25,286 nt of DNA from an uncultured Porphyromonadaceae bacterium. Its GTDB lineage: Bacteria > Bacteroidota > Bacteroidia > Bacteroidales > Muribaculaceae. The stretch covers positions 1-25,286 of the forward strand of contig CAJKRG010000049.1 of the NCBI GenBank assembly GCA_905202215.1. Reading direction: 5' to 3'. Below, piece after piece: positions 15,201-22,599 of the stretch; the stretch's first letter is position 1, and every line of letters starts with the position of its first letter. The notes under the pieces are model-generated. The model was not told the origin of the DNA and ran no database searches. It worked only from the letters and a program-made list of their open reading frames with translations. The position numbers and the translations under genes are program-made.

Positions 15201-17573
15201 ATGAAACCAATTAATAAGATATTAAATCTGTTTTTTGCGCTGGCGGCTGTAGTCATAATGGCTGCCTGTGGCGAAAATGATATCATCATAGATGATCCGT
15301 CGCAGCTTAATCCCGATATTCCTATCATCGATGTAGTCGAGGACGATTATTATCAGGAGCATCTGAGAAATTTCAGCGATGCGACTACCTCGGTTATTCT
15401 CAAGGAGGATGTGAAGTTTCTAACGCCATATCAGCTCAAACACCTTAAGTCATTTGATGATACAAAGACGGTGCTTGTGTTCGAAGGCGATAAAGACCGT
15501 CTGCCGCAGCCCGGCGACAAGATAATATATTCTCCTTATACAATGGGGGAAATCAATATGCTTGCCGAGGGGTGTATGGGTACGGTCAGATCTGTAGAGC
15601 CGAAAAGTGTGACCGGACGCGCCGACATGCAGGAATGGGAAGTGACACTGAGTGATGATGCGGATGAATCAATCGATGATTTTTTCAATGAGATAGTCTG
15701 CCGCGACGTACCCATTGTATATCGTAAGATAGAGACGGATTCGGGGCCTGTGAAGAGAGAGTATAAATATACCGTATTCTCTCATTCCGGTTCATTGTCT
15801 GCGGTCTATGGCCCTGATGCGATCAACGGCGGATTAAGTTTCGAAGGAGAGACCAAGCTTATGATAGAAGGACGGGTTTCTATCGACAGCCGGGAGCAGT
15901 ATTTTGAATTTGCGTTTAAACCGACTCTTGACTTGTCGGGCTCTTTAGGTCTGCAGGGTACTCTTGGCCTGAATTTCGATGTGACGCATTACGAAATATG
16001 TGCCGTGCCTGTAGTGGGTGCATGTATCATCATAGGGCCGGTGCCGCTGTATATCCACGAAGATATATCTGCGAGCTTATATCCGATCTTTCAGGCGGGA
16101 GCCCGCTTGTCGACCGGCGTAAGGATGAGTGTACCTCTATATGATTTCCGTATATGCATGGATCATAACCGGGTGTCTACATATATAGATGATGTGACTG
16201 TGCCTGACAAGATAAAAGATACCGTAGTATTCGGTCCGATTAATGATTTTACGGTAGAAGGTGATGCGGGATTCGGTCTCAGAATCCATCCTTCCTTTAA
16301 AATCTGGAAAAAAGAGATAGCTGTTCAGGGACCGAAGCTATACTGCGACTTCCATACCTGTCTGCATTCAGAGGTCTCGACTGATTTCAGGAATCCGGTT
16401 GATATTTACCATACTCCTATCTCCATTATCGGCGAGGCCGGTCTTTACTTTAATACAGGCTTTAGTCTTTTCGGGTGGAACGTAAGCCTGGATAGCCCTT
16501 TGATTAAATTTACAAAGAATTTCAAGGATCTGTATCTTCCTCCGACATATACGGCATGGCTTCACCGCGATAATGTGCCTGCCGGGAGCACGGTACTGTC
16601 CTGTCTGCCTACAGGAGATCTGATCATGCCGGTATCGTTAGGCTACAGTCTTTATCGCGGAGGCAAGCCCGACGGGCGTACGCCTGTAAAGGATGAAAAG
16701 CTTATCCCGGGCGTGACATATCCCTCGTGGTGGGAATTTCTGGCTGAAAGCGGCTCCGCCCGCATTTCCTCTACATTCTCGAATCTTCAGGAGGGAGAGA
16801 CATATACCGCGATTCCATATATAGGGCTGTTTAACGACATGGTAGCTTTCCCCGTATTCGGTGAAAACTACTATACTTTCGTATTTGGCCGGGAGTCTCC
16901 GGAACTGCAATTGAAATCTATTTCGATTCCAAGCCTGGGAGATGCGTTTGACGGCGGCAATGTCGAATTCCAGTATGATACATTAGGGCGGCTGGTCGCT
17001 TACCATGACCCGTTTATGGAAATATCCGCCAAGTTCGACTATGATAATCGCACGATTCTCATGAACGATGGTGAGCCATATGCATGGAGGAATATACAGA
17101 CAAACTCTGAAGGCTATATCACGCATTTCAACGACGATGAAGGAAGCTGCACGGTGAAATACAATAATGGCTATGTTCAGAGTATGCTGGCTTCTGACGG
17201 CGCGGAACTCAATTTCAAATGGGACGGCGGAAAGCTTTTAAGTATTTTTACAGATGATCATGATACAGATCACCGCTATCAGTCGACAATTAGCTTTTCG
17301 TATAGTAATAACAGTAGTGTGCAAAAGCAACGCCAAATATGGTATTGGGGCAATATGTATGCGTTTTTGTTCCGGGCCGGTTTGCTGGGCAAATATCCCG
17401 ACTATCTTCCGGAATCTGTCACAACAGTTGAAAAGTCTTATACAAGCGACGGTGTGGAAACCGACAAACAGACAGTAGGAATCAAATTTGTTCTTGACGA
17501 AGAAGGTTACATAAAAACAGAGCACCTTACGATCATGGGACGCTCTTTCCCGCTGACCTATAGCTATAATTGA
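15201..17573 (+). CDS. Large lipoprotein of unknown function, possible DUF4595-like C-terminus
   Basis: The function is unknown. The 790-residue product starts with a lipoprotein signal (lipobox MAAC, Cys23) and an acidic linker (ENDIIIDDPSQLNPDIP). Residues about 40-200 form an N-terminal domain containing the PGDKIIYSP turn. Residues about 205-460 are long beta-strands with repeated Gly/Ser (SGSLGLQGTLGLNF) that resemble a barrel or large sandwich. Residues about 470-590 look Ig/Fn3-like. Residues about 600-790 carry YD-type repeats (FQYDTLGRLVAYHDP, AKFDYDNRTILMNDG, FSYSNN) and GLLGKYPDYLPESVTT near 728, which recalls Bacteroidales DUF4595 proteins. That last match is from memory. It follows the small barrel gene by 20 bp and is more A/T-rich than the conserved genes around it. 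It ends at a convergent terminator. Surface exposure is plausible but unproven. Confidence 0.72.
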   Translation: MKPINKILNLFFALAAVVIMAACGENDIIIDDPSQLNPDIPIIDVVEDDYYQEHLRNFSDATTSVILKEDVKFLTPYQLKHLKSFDDTKTVLVFEGDKDRLPQPGDKIIYSPYTMGEINMLAEGCMGTVRSVEPKSVTGRADMQEWEVTLSDDADESIDDFFNEIVCRDVPIVYRKIETDSGPVKREYKYTVFSHSGSLSAVYGPDAINGGLSFEGETKLMIEGRVSIDSREQYFEFAFKPTLDLSGSLGLQGTLGLNFDVTHYEICAVPVVGACIIIGPVPLYIHEDISASLYPIFQAGARLSTGVRMSVPLYDFRICMDHNRVSTYIDDVTVPDKIKDTVVFGPINDFTVEGDAGFGLRIHPSFKIWKKEIAVQGPKLYCDFHTCLHSEVSTDFRNPVDIYHTPISIIGEAGLYFNTGFSLFGWNVSLDSPLIKFTKNFKDLYLPPTYTAWLHRDNVPAGSTVLSCLPTGDLIMPVSLGYSLYRGGKPDGRTPVKDEKLIPGVTYPSWWEFLAESGSARISSTFSNLQEGETYTAIPYIGLFNDMVAFPVFGENYYTFVFGRESPELQLKSISIPSLGDAFDGGNVEFQYDTLGRLVAYHDPFMEISAKFDYDNRTILMNDGEPYAWRNIQTNSEGYITHFNDDEGSCTVKYNNGYVQSMLASDGAELNFKWDGGKLLSIFTDDHDTDHRYQSTISFSYSNNSSVQKQRQIWYWGNMYAFLFRAGLLGKYPDYLPESVTTVEKSYTSDGVETDKQTVGIKFVLDEEGYIKTEHLTIMGRSFPLTYSYN

Positions 17574-17591
17574 TTATACGGGCTAAACCAA

Positions 17592-17660
17592 TAAAGTGGG
17601 TGTGTCATAATATTTTTATCGGCTACTGCTTCATAAAGATTATTATTACACACCCGCTTA
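17592..17660. terminator. Bidirectional terminator/palindrome between convergent genes
   Basis: The left arm 17592-17612 and right arm 17641-17660 pair over about 20 bp with one bulge, one wobble and one mismatch. The right side runs into the T-rich TTATTTTATTT. On the other strand the hairpin lies 14 nt after the symporter stop. It therefore can end transcripts from both sides. The arm sequence GGGTGTGTCATAATAT also resembles the ends of the mobile element at 21004-21339. Confidence 0.72.
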
Positions 17661-17674
17661 TTTTATTTAATAGC

Positions 17675-18844
17675 TTATTTCTTTCGGAAGAGGCGGGCGA
17701 CGATTTGGGCGATGGCGCCGTCGCCGGTGATGTTGCAGGCGGTGCCGAAGCTGTCCATGGCTATGTAGAGGGCTATCATCATGGCGTTGTCGGCGTCGGA
17801 GAATCCGAGGATTGAGGTCAGGAGGCCGAGGGAGGCCATGATTGCGCCTCCGGGAACTCCCGGGGCGGCTATGATGGTGATGCCGAGCATGGCTATGAAT
17901 CCGGCGAACATGCCGAAGTCATATGGCATGCCGTGAAGTATCATCAGGGCGAGGGCGCATGATACGATCTTGAGTGTCGAGCCCGACATGTGGATCGTGG
18001 CGCAGAGCGGAACCGTGAATCCGGCCACATCCCGGTCTACACCCATGGCGACTGTGCGCTCGAGTGTCACGGGAATTGTGGCGGCCGACGACTGTGTGCC
18101 CAGAGCCGTGAAATAAGCCGGCATCATTGTCCAGAGGCATTTGAAGGGGTTTTTACGAGAGAAGAGCGAGGCTATGCAGTACTGGAGTATGAGGACGCCG
18201 ACGTGAAGGCAGAATATGACCGCGATTATCTTGACAAAGGTTAGCAGTACAGGGCCTACTTTGCCGCTTACTGTCATGTCGAGGAATATGCCGAAGATGT
18301 AGATTGGCAGCAGGGGTATGATTGCCTTGTCGATGACGAGGCGTATGATGTCGCGGAAGCCGTCGAGAACGTCCTTGAGTGACTTTGCAGAGGGTAGCAT
18401 GGCGCAGCCGAAGCCGAGTACGAACGCCAGTACGAGCGCCGATGTGACACCCATGAGCGGGGGAACGTCGACGGTGAAGTAGGGCGCCGGACTGCCGGTA
18501 GCGGCCATTTCGGCGGCAATATAGCTGTCGGGTTCTATCATCGATGGGAATAGTGTAGCCGAGGTGAGGTAGGCGAGGGCGCCCGAACCGAATGTCATGA
18601 GATAGGCTATGACGACGGTCGCGAGGAGCATTGCGCCTGCGCGGCGCCCTATATCGGCTATCGCGGGAGCCACAAAGCCTACGATAAGCAAAGGTATGGT
18701 GAACCCGAGGAACGAGCTGAAGAGCGAATTGAAGGTCGCGAAGCAGCGTGAAGCCCATGCGGGCATAATGAATCCGGCGCCTATGCCGAGGACAATAGCG
18801 ATGGCTATCTGCGGCAGAAGGCCGATACGGCGGTGTTTAGTCAT
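17675..18844 (-). CDS. Dicarboxylate/amino acid:cation symporter (DAACS family)
   Basis: This is a predicted inner-membrane secondary transporter taking up dicarboxylates or acidic amino acids with Na+ or H+. The 389-residue product (start ATG 18844) has about eight hydrophobic segments and the family's hairpin motifs. These are a serine-rich QSSAAT (251-256, variant of SSSAATLP), MSGSTLK (286-292, where NMDGT is usual), APGVPGG (327-333) and the substrate/ion site DSFGTACNITGDGA (364-377). The changes in the TM7 motif suggest an atypical ion or substrate preference, which is inference. The chosen start overlaps the tatC stop by eight bases. An in-frame ATG at 18868 would lie deeper inside tatC. 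It is last in the tatA-tatC operon, though a functional link to Tat export is not evident. Confidence 0.88.
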   Translation of the reverse strand: MTKHRRIGLLPQIAIAIVLGIGAGFIMPAWASRCFATFNSLFSSFLGFTIPLLIVGFVAPAIADIGRRAGAMLLATVVIAYLMTFGSGALAYLTSATLFPSMIEPDSYIAAEMAATGSPAPYFTVDVPPLMGVTSALVLAFVLGFGCAMLPSAKSLKDVLDGFRDIIRLVIDKAIIPLLPIYIFGIFLDMTVSGKVGPVLLTFVKIIAVIFCLHVGVLILQYCIASLFSRKNPFKCLWTMMPAYFTALGTQSSAATIPVTLERTVAMGVDRDVAGFTVPLCATIHMSGSTLKIVSCALALMILHGMPYDFGMFAGFIAMLGITIIAAPGVPGGAIMASLGLLTSILGFSDADNAMMIALYIAMDSFGTACNITGDGAIAQIVARLFRKK

Positions 18845-19616
18845 GGTCGGGAGAGCCTGCGGGGACAAGACGTGCGCTGCCTTCCCACAGGGCGTAGATT
18901 GGTATGAATACTAAGAATAAGGTGAAGGGATCGCCGGTGGGCGTGATAAGCGCGGCGATGATGAGGAGAACAACGATGGCATGGCGGCGGTAGCGGCTGA
19001 AGAAGCGGCGGTCAAGGAGGCCCATCTTGCCGAGGATCCATGCCAGGAGAGGCAATTCGAACACGGCTCCCATCATGAGGAGAATGGTGAAGAAGTTGTC
19101 CATGTAGGAGTCGAGCGACACGACGGGACGTATAGTCTCGCTGAGCGTATATGTGGCAAGAAAGCGCACGGCAAGAGGAAACACGAGGAAGTATCCTACG
19201 GCCATGCCGAGATAGAACATTATATTACCGAATATGAAAGCCTTGGTGACGCCCCGTCGCTCATGTTCGTAAAGCCCGGGCGCTATAAATCCCCAAAGGA
19301 GATAGATTATGACAGGGAAACCGATGACAAAGGCTACCCAGCATGAGGCCGACATGTGGATGAAAAACTGCGACGCCAGTTCGAGGCTCACCACATCGAC
19401 ACTGAATCCGGCGGCGGTATCTGTGCCCGCTATCGAGTCGAAAATGCGGTATGTGGGAAATCCTGGATTGCACGGAGCCATTATGACGTTGCCGAATATC
19501 CATGGCATGGCCGCAAAAGCGCCCACACCGAGCACGGCCACAACTATGAATATGCGGAACAATACCCGGCGCAAATCGTCGAGGTGATCCCAGAATGTCA
19601 TTTCGGCTTGCGCCAT
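18837..19616 (-). CDS. tatC: Sec-independent protein translocase TatC
   Basis: TatC is the membrane receptor of the twin-arginine pathway, which exports folded proteins. The 259-residue product has the N-terminal signature FWDHLDDLRRVLFR (the usual FxxHLxELR region) and six hydrophobic segments. It also carries FGFIAPGLYEHER-type residues (WGFIAPGLYEHERRG) before the third segment and the closing PTGDPFTLFLVFIPIYALWE. The length is normal. ATG 19616 is used; a second ATG five codons later is also close to the conserved start. The gene lies 97 bp downstream of tatA and its stop overlaps the symporter start. No tatB-like gene is visible, consistent with a TatA/TatC minimal system as found in many Bacteroidetes. 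Confidence 0.95.
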   Translation of the reverse strand: MAQAEMTFWDHLDDLRRVLFRIFIVVAVLGVGAFAAMPWIFGNVIMAPCNPGFPTYRIFDSIAGTDTAAGFSVDVVSLELASQFFIHMSASCWVAFVIGFPVIIYLLWGFIAPGLYEHERRGVTKAFIFGNIMFYLGMAVGYFLVFPLAVRFLATYTLSETIRPVVSLDSYMDNFFTILLMMGAVFELPLLAWILGKMGLLDRRFFSRYRRHAIVVLLIIAALITPTGDPFTLFLVFIPIYALWEGSARLVPAGSPDHD

Positions 19617-19713
19617 TTAGGTCAGGAGATTAGGTTAGGATATCAGGAGAGATCGGGGCATGACGGTGGGCGCCATGCCGGTGTTGAGATTGTAGCGGCG
19701 TCGTTTGTGCGGT

Positions 19714-19956
19714 TCAGTCTTTGTCTTTGCCGCGTGGAGTTTCCTTGTGAGCGGGTTCGTCGTCAAGGGGACGCTCCATTTCCTCTTTAGCCTCCTGCAT
19801 GCCTTTTTTGAAGGAATGAACGCCTTTTCCGAGACCGCGCATGAGTTCGGGGATTTTTTTACCGCCGAAAAGCAGCAGAATCACCAGAAATATGATAATC
19901 CATTCCCAGCCTCTGAGATTGCCGAGAAATAATGGTATAAAAAGCGTAGTGTTCAT
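19714..19956 (-). CDS. tatA: Sec-independent translocase subunit TatA
   Basis: TatA forms the transport pore of the twin-arginine pathway. The 80-residue protein has a short N-terminus and one membrane helix (WEWIIIFLVILLLFGG, about 17-32). The hinge FGGKKIPELMRGLGKG and amphipathic helix (about 35-62) follow, with a charged tail ending RGKDKD. This matches TatA/E in size and order. It is the first gene of the minus-strand tat operon and its ATG lies about 15 nt after the predicted start of a divergent promoter shared with fabD. Confidence 0.95.
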   Translation of the reverse strand: MNTTLFIPLFLGNLRGWEWIIIFLVILLLFGGKKIPELMRGLGKGVHSFKKGMQEAKEEMERPLDDEPAHKETPRGKDKD

Positions 19957-19977
19957 CTGTATGCTTGTATTTGAACG

Positions 19978-20010
19978 TAAAGTTAGTGATAATTCGGCGA
20001 AAATTCCTAA
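19978..20010 (-). promoter_or_regulatory. tatA promoter, one half of a symmetric divergent promoter
   Basis: Read on the minus strand, TAACTTTA (19985 down to 19978) is one base from TAnnTTTG, and TTAG (20010-20007) sits 21 bases upstream at the -33 position. The predicted start near 19971 is about 15 nt before the tatA ATG at 19956. Confidence 0.5.
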
Positions 20011-20015
20011 CTTTG
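19983..20015 (+). promoter_or_regulatory. fabD promoter, other half of the divergent promoter
   Basis: TAACTTTG at 20008-20015 is an exact TAnnTTTG box, with TTAG at 19983-19986 in the -33 position 21 bases upstream. The predicted start near 20022 is about 29 nt before ATG 20051. The box lies in a 13-bp inverted repeat arm (20007-20019) whose partner (19974-19986) carries the tatA box. Confidence 0.6.
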
Positions 20016-20050
20016 CGTTGTTTTTAAGGTAATTTATAAACCACTCAGAA

Positions 20051-20929
20051 ATGAAAGCATATGTATTCCCGGGTCAGGGAGCGCAGTTTGTCGGAATGGG
20101 TAAGGAACTCTACGACAACAATGCCGAGGCCCGCGCACTTTTTGAAAAAGCCAACGAAATACTTGGGTTCAACATAACCGACCTCATGTTTGCCGGAACC
20201 GACGAGGATCTGCGCAAGACAGCCGTCACCCAACCCGCCATCTTTATCCACAGCGTACTTCTGGCCAAGAGCCTCGGCGACGAATTCCGTCCCGATATGG
20301 TGGCCGGTCACTCGCTCGGCGAATTTTCGGCACTTGTAGCCGCCGGCGCCCTCAGCTTTGAGGACGGTCTGCGTCTGGTCAGTGCCCGCGCCCAGGCAAT
20401 GCAGAAGGCGTGCGAGCTTACCGAGTCGACTATGGCCGCAGTGCTTGCCCTCCCCGACGAAAAGGTTGAGGAAATATGTGCCGGTATTGACGGCGTTGTC
20501 GTCTGCGCCAACTATAACTGCCCCGGACAGCTCGTCATTTCGGGCGAGGTGGGCGCTATCGACGCCGCATGCGAGGCTCTCAAGGCCGCCGGCGCCAAGC
20601 GTGCGCTCAAGCTCAAGGTAGGCGGTGCCTTCCATTCGCCCTGCATGGAGCCAGCACGCGCCGAACTCGCCGCCGCCATCGAGGCAACAGAGTTCCATGT
20701 GCCCGTATGTCCCGTATATCAGAATGTCGACGCACTTCCACACACCGATCCTGTCGAGATCAAGGCCAATCTCGTGGCACAGCTCACCGCTCCCGTGCGC
20801 TGGACACAGACCGTCCGCAACATGATTGCCGACGGTGCCACCGAGATCGTTGAACTCGGCCCGGGCAAGGTGCTCCAGGGTCTGGTTGCGAAAATCGATC
20901 CGTCGGTGGCTGTCAGCGGCATGCAGTAA
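20051..20929 (+). CDS. fabD: Malonyl-CoA:ACP transacylase
   Basis: FabD moves malonyl groups from CoA to acyl carrier protein to start fatty-acid elongation, in the cytoplasm. The 292-residue product shows PGQGAQ (7-12, oxyanion Gln9), the nucleophile elbow GHSLG (86-90, Ser88), the malonate-binding Arg113 in SARAQAM, and the catalytic His195 in GGAFHSP. QNVDALPHTDP and the C-terminal VELGPGKVLQGL are also conserved. All catalytic residues are present and the length is typical. It is a single-gene unit here, with its own promoter and a clear terminator 27 bp after the stop. No other fab genes are in the window. Confidence 0.96.
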   Translation: MKAYVFPGQGAQFVGMGKELYDNNAEARALFEKANEILGFNITDLMFAGTDEDLRKTAVTQPAIFIHSVLLAKSLGDEFRPDMVAGHSLGEFSALVAAGALSFEDGLRLVSARAQAMQKACELTESTMAAVLALPDEKVEEICAGIDGVVVCANYNCPGQLVISGEVGAIDAACEALKAAGAKRALKLKVGGAFHSPCMEPARAELAAAIEATEFHVPVCPVYQNVDALPHTDPVEIKANLVAQLTAPVRWTQTVRNMIADGATEIVELGPGKVLQGLVAKIDPSVAVSGMQ

Positions 20930-20955
20930 TCGGACTCTGTCCCGTAGATATGAAT

Positions 20956-20991
20956 AATCGGCGTCTCCTGTGCGGGGAACGCCGATTTTTT
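20956..20991 (+). terminator. Intrinsic terminator of fabD
   Basis: AATCGGCGT (20956-20964) pairs perfectly with ACGCCGATT (20979-20987), with a small inner TCC/GGA pairing in the loop. A run of six T residues (20986-20991) follows. This is a standard rho-independent terminator. Confidence 0.88.
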
Positions 20992-21003
20992 ATAGGTTAT
21001 TAA

Positions 21004-21339
21004 GAGGGTGTTTCATAATATCTGTTAAACCACAGACCAAAAATTCTGAGATGGATTTATATCTGAGGCGAGGGAGCATAGCGGTGGCTATGTGACTGAG
21101 GCGAAGAGATAAAGACACTCAGAATTTTTGGAGGCGAAGCCTTTGATACCTCCATGGCTAATATGTTGATTTGACATGAAAACGGGCATTTTTTAACATT
21201 AGCACCATCTTGGCGTCTTTTTGTTAACTTGCCCATCGTTCATCGGTCACATAGCCACCGCTATGCTCCCTCTTCACAATGTGCAATTTAAACAAAAATA
21301 CACCAATCTGTGATTTAACAGATATTATGAGACACCCTC
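21004..21339. mobile_element. 336-bp MITE-like non-autonomous element (IS5-type target duplication)
   Basis: The ends 21004-21036 and 21307-21339 are inverted repeats matching at 31 of 33 positions (GAGGGTGTTTCATAATATCT...). They are flanked by a 3-bp direct repeat TAA (21001-21003 and 21340-21342), fitting the TNA target duplication of some IS5-family groups. Inside is a second, perfect 27-bp inverted repeat (21070-21096 with 21246-21272), each arm of which is itself a hairpin (CATAGC/GCTATG). A 14-bp perfect inverted repeat, CCAAAAATTCTGAG at 21037-21050 with its complement at 21118-21131, lies in the left half. CTGAGGCG is directly repeated at 21063 and 21096. No transposase frame is present, so mobilisation in trans is inferred. 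It fills most of the gap between fabD and the ABC permease gene. Confidence 0.78.
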
Positions 21340-21353
21340 TAAACAAGCTCCTA

Positions 21354-22154
21354 TTATCTGAAAGCGGCAACGATGCGGGCGCCGATAAAGACTGCGACCA
21401 TCGTGAGGACGATGAGGGCGGAGCAGGGCACGTCGATGACAGTCGACAGAAACAGGCCTGTAAGCGAGGTGACGAGCGAAATGACTCCGGAGGCCGCCAT
21501 TACGGTGCCGAAGCGGCGGAAGAATACCTCGGCAGTGATGATGGGCAGCGACAGCATGGACATGAGCAGCATAATGCCGACAAGACGTATGGTCAGGACA
21601 ATGCATACGGCTGTCAGAACGGTCATGACTATCGTTATCATACGCACCGGAAGACCTATTACGGCTGAGAAATCGCGGTCGAAGGCCGTGGCTACTATGT
21701 TGCGGTATTGCCATGCGAAGAAAGCTCCAAGTACTATGGCGAATGCTCCGAATGCCCATAGGTCGCCTGTGGATACGGTCAGTATATTTCCGAACAGGAA
21801 AGAATTGAGTTCGGGCACGTATCCGGGTGTGAGGAACACGAACAGCACGCCGAGGGCCATGCCGAAAGCCCATACCACGGCAATGGCCGAATCCTCGCGC
21901 ACGCGGAAGCGCTGCGAGAGCCAGTCGACGCCGAGTGCCGATCCGACAGCGAAGACAGCTGCCGTGAGCACCGGGCTTATCCCGAGAAAATATCCGAGGC
22001 CGAGGCCTCCGAAGCATGCGTGTGTAATGCCGCCCGATATGGCGACCATTCGACGCGATATTATATATGTACCTATTATTGCGGCGCATATGCTTATGAG
22101 CGCCACTCCGGCTATGGCCTGCCGGAAAAAGGAGTATTCGAAATATTCAAGCAT
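21354..22154 (-). CDS. Metal-type ABC transporter permease (ZnuB/MntB-like, ABC-3 family)
   Basis: This is the predicted membrane subunit of a zinc, manganese or iron importer. The 266-residue product has about eight hydrophobic segments. It carries ABC-3 family features: an opening FFRQAIAGVALISICAAIIGTYII, the coupling region RRMVAISGGITHACFGGLGLGYFLG (residues about 34-58), GALGVDWLSQRFRVRED, and the late segment LLMSMLSLPIITAEVFFRRF. The length is typical. The ATPase and the binding protein are not in the window, so the partners must be encoded elsewhere, perhaps in trans. The metal cannot be told from the permease alone. It overlaps the preceding small gene by eight bases and is the last gene of a four-gene minus-strand operon. 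Confidence 0.9.
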   Translation of the reverse strand: MLEYFEYSFFRQAIAGVALISICAAIIGTYIISRRMVAISGGITHACFGGLGLGYFLGISPVLTAAVFAVGSALGVDWLSQRFRVREDSAIAVVWAFGMALGVLFVFLTPGYVPELNSFLFGNILTVSTGDLWAFGAFAIVLGAFFAWQYRNIVATAFDRDFSAVIGLPVRMITIVMTVLTAVCIVLTIRLVGIMLLMSMLSLPIITAEVFFRRFGTVMAASGVISLVTSLTGLFLSTVIDVPCSALIVLTMVAVFIGARIVAAFR

Positions 22155-22599
22155 TGTGGACTGCGGCCGAGCGTGCCTCGGCTACTATCATGATAAGTTC
22201 GTCGCGCACGGCCTGTGGCAGAGCTATGTTTCTGAGCTGTAGGCTGCGGACCCATCCGGCGATGTCTTCGGGCCTCATAGTGATAAGGATGTCGCGGAAT
22301 TCCTCGATCTCGTCGTCCGAGTAGCTTTCGGGCTGGCGGCCGGCGTGGCGGTCGAGTTCTTCATCGTCGTAGTATTCTATTTTTTCAGATATGGCCGCAA
22401 GGAGCGAATCGCGCTCGCATGTGATATGCATGCCGCAGCATTCTTCGCTGTCGGCCTCGGTTCCGGCGCTCTCTTGGGGTGTCTCTACGGGCTTTTCCGT
22501 ATACTCTTCGGCCGCTTTGCGGCGCAGGTAGCTGCGGTGCTCGAGGTAGAGAAGTGCGCCGACTCCTGCTATTGCTGCGATGAGATATAGCGACAACAT
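22147..22599 (-). CDS. Small membrane-anchored protein with CCGxHxxC motif, function unknown
   Basis: I do not know a function. The 150-residue product has one N-terminal hydrophobic segment (MLSLYLIAAIAGVGALLYLE) followed by basic residues, so most of it should lie in the cytoplasm. An acidic, Pro/Thr-rich linker leads to EECCGMHITCERDSLL, where Cys54, Cys55, His58 and Cys61 form a compact possible metal or Fe-S site. The acidic helical region EKIEYYDDEELDRHAGR and a C-terminal domain with RPEDIAGWVRSLQLRNIALP follow. I recall similar unnamed proteins in Bacteroides, from memory only. Its ATG shares one base with the aroA stop (TGATG) and its end overlaps the metal permease gene by eight bases. 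That tight coupling, plus the motif, suggests a link to metal handling. Upstream in-frame starts up to 22908 would lie inside aroA and encode an implausible Arg-rich extension. Confidence 0.75.
   Translation of the reverse strand: MLSLYLIAAIAGVGALLYLEHRSYLRRKAAEEYTEKPVETPQESAGTEADSEECCGMHITCERDSLLAAISEKIEYYDDEELDRHAGRQPESYSDDEIEEFRDILITMRPEDIAGWVRSLQLRNIALPQAVRDELIMIVAEARSAAVHNA

Noticed and set aside
21373..22242. 289-codon open frame on the + strand
   Set aside because: It is antisense to the ABC permease and its product is a low-complexity Thr/Met/Arg string without family features.
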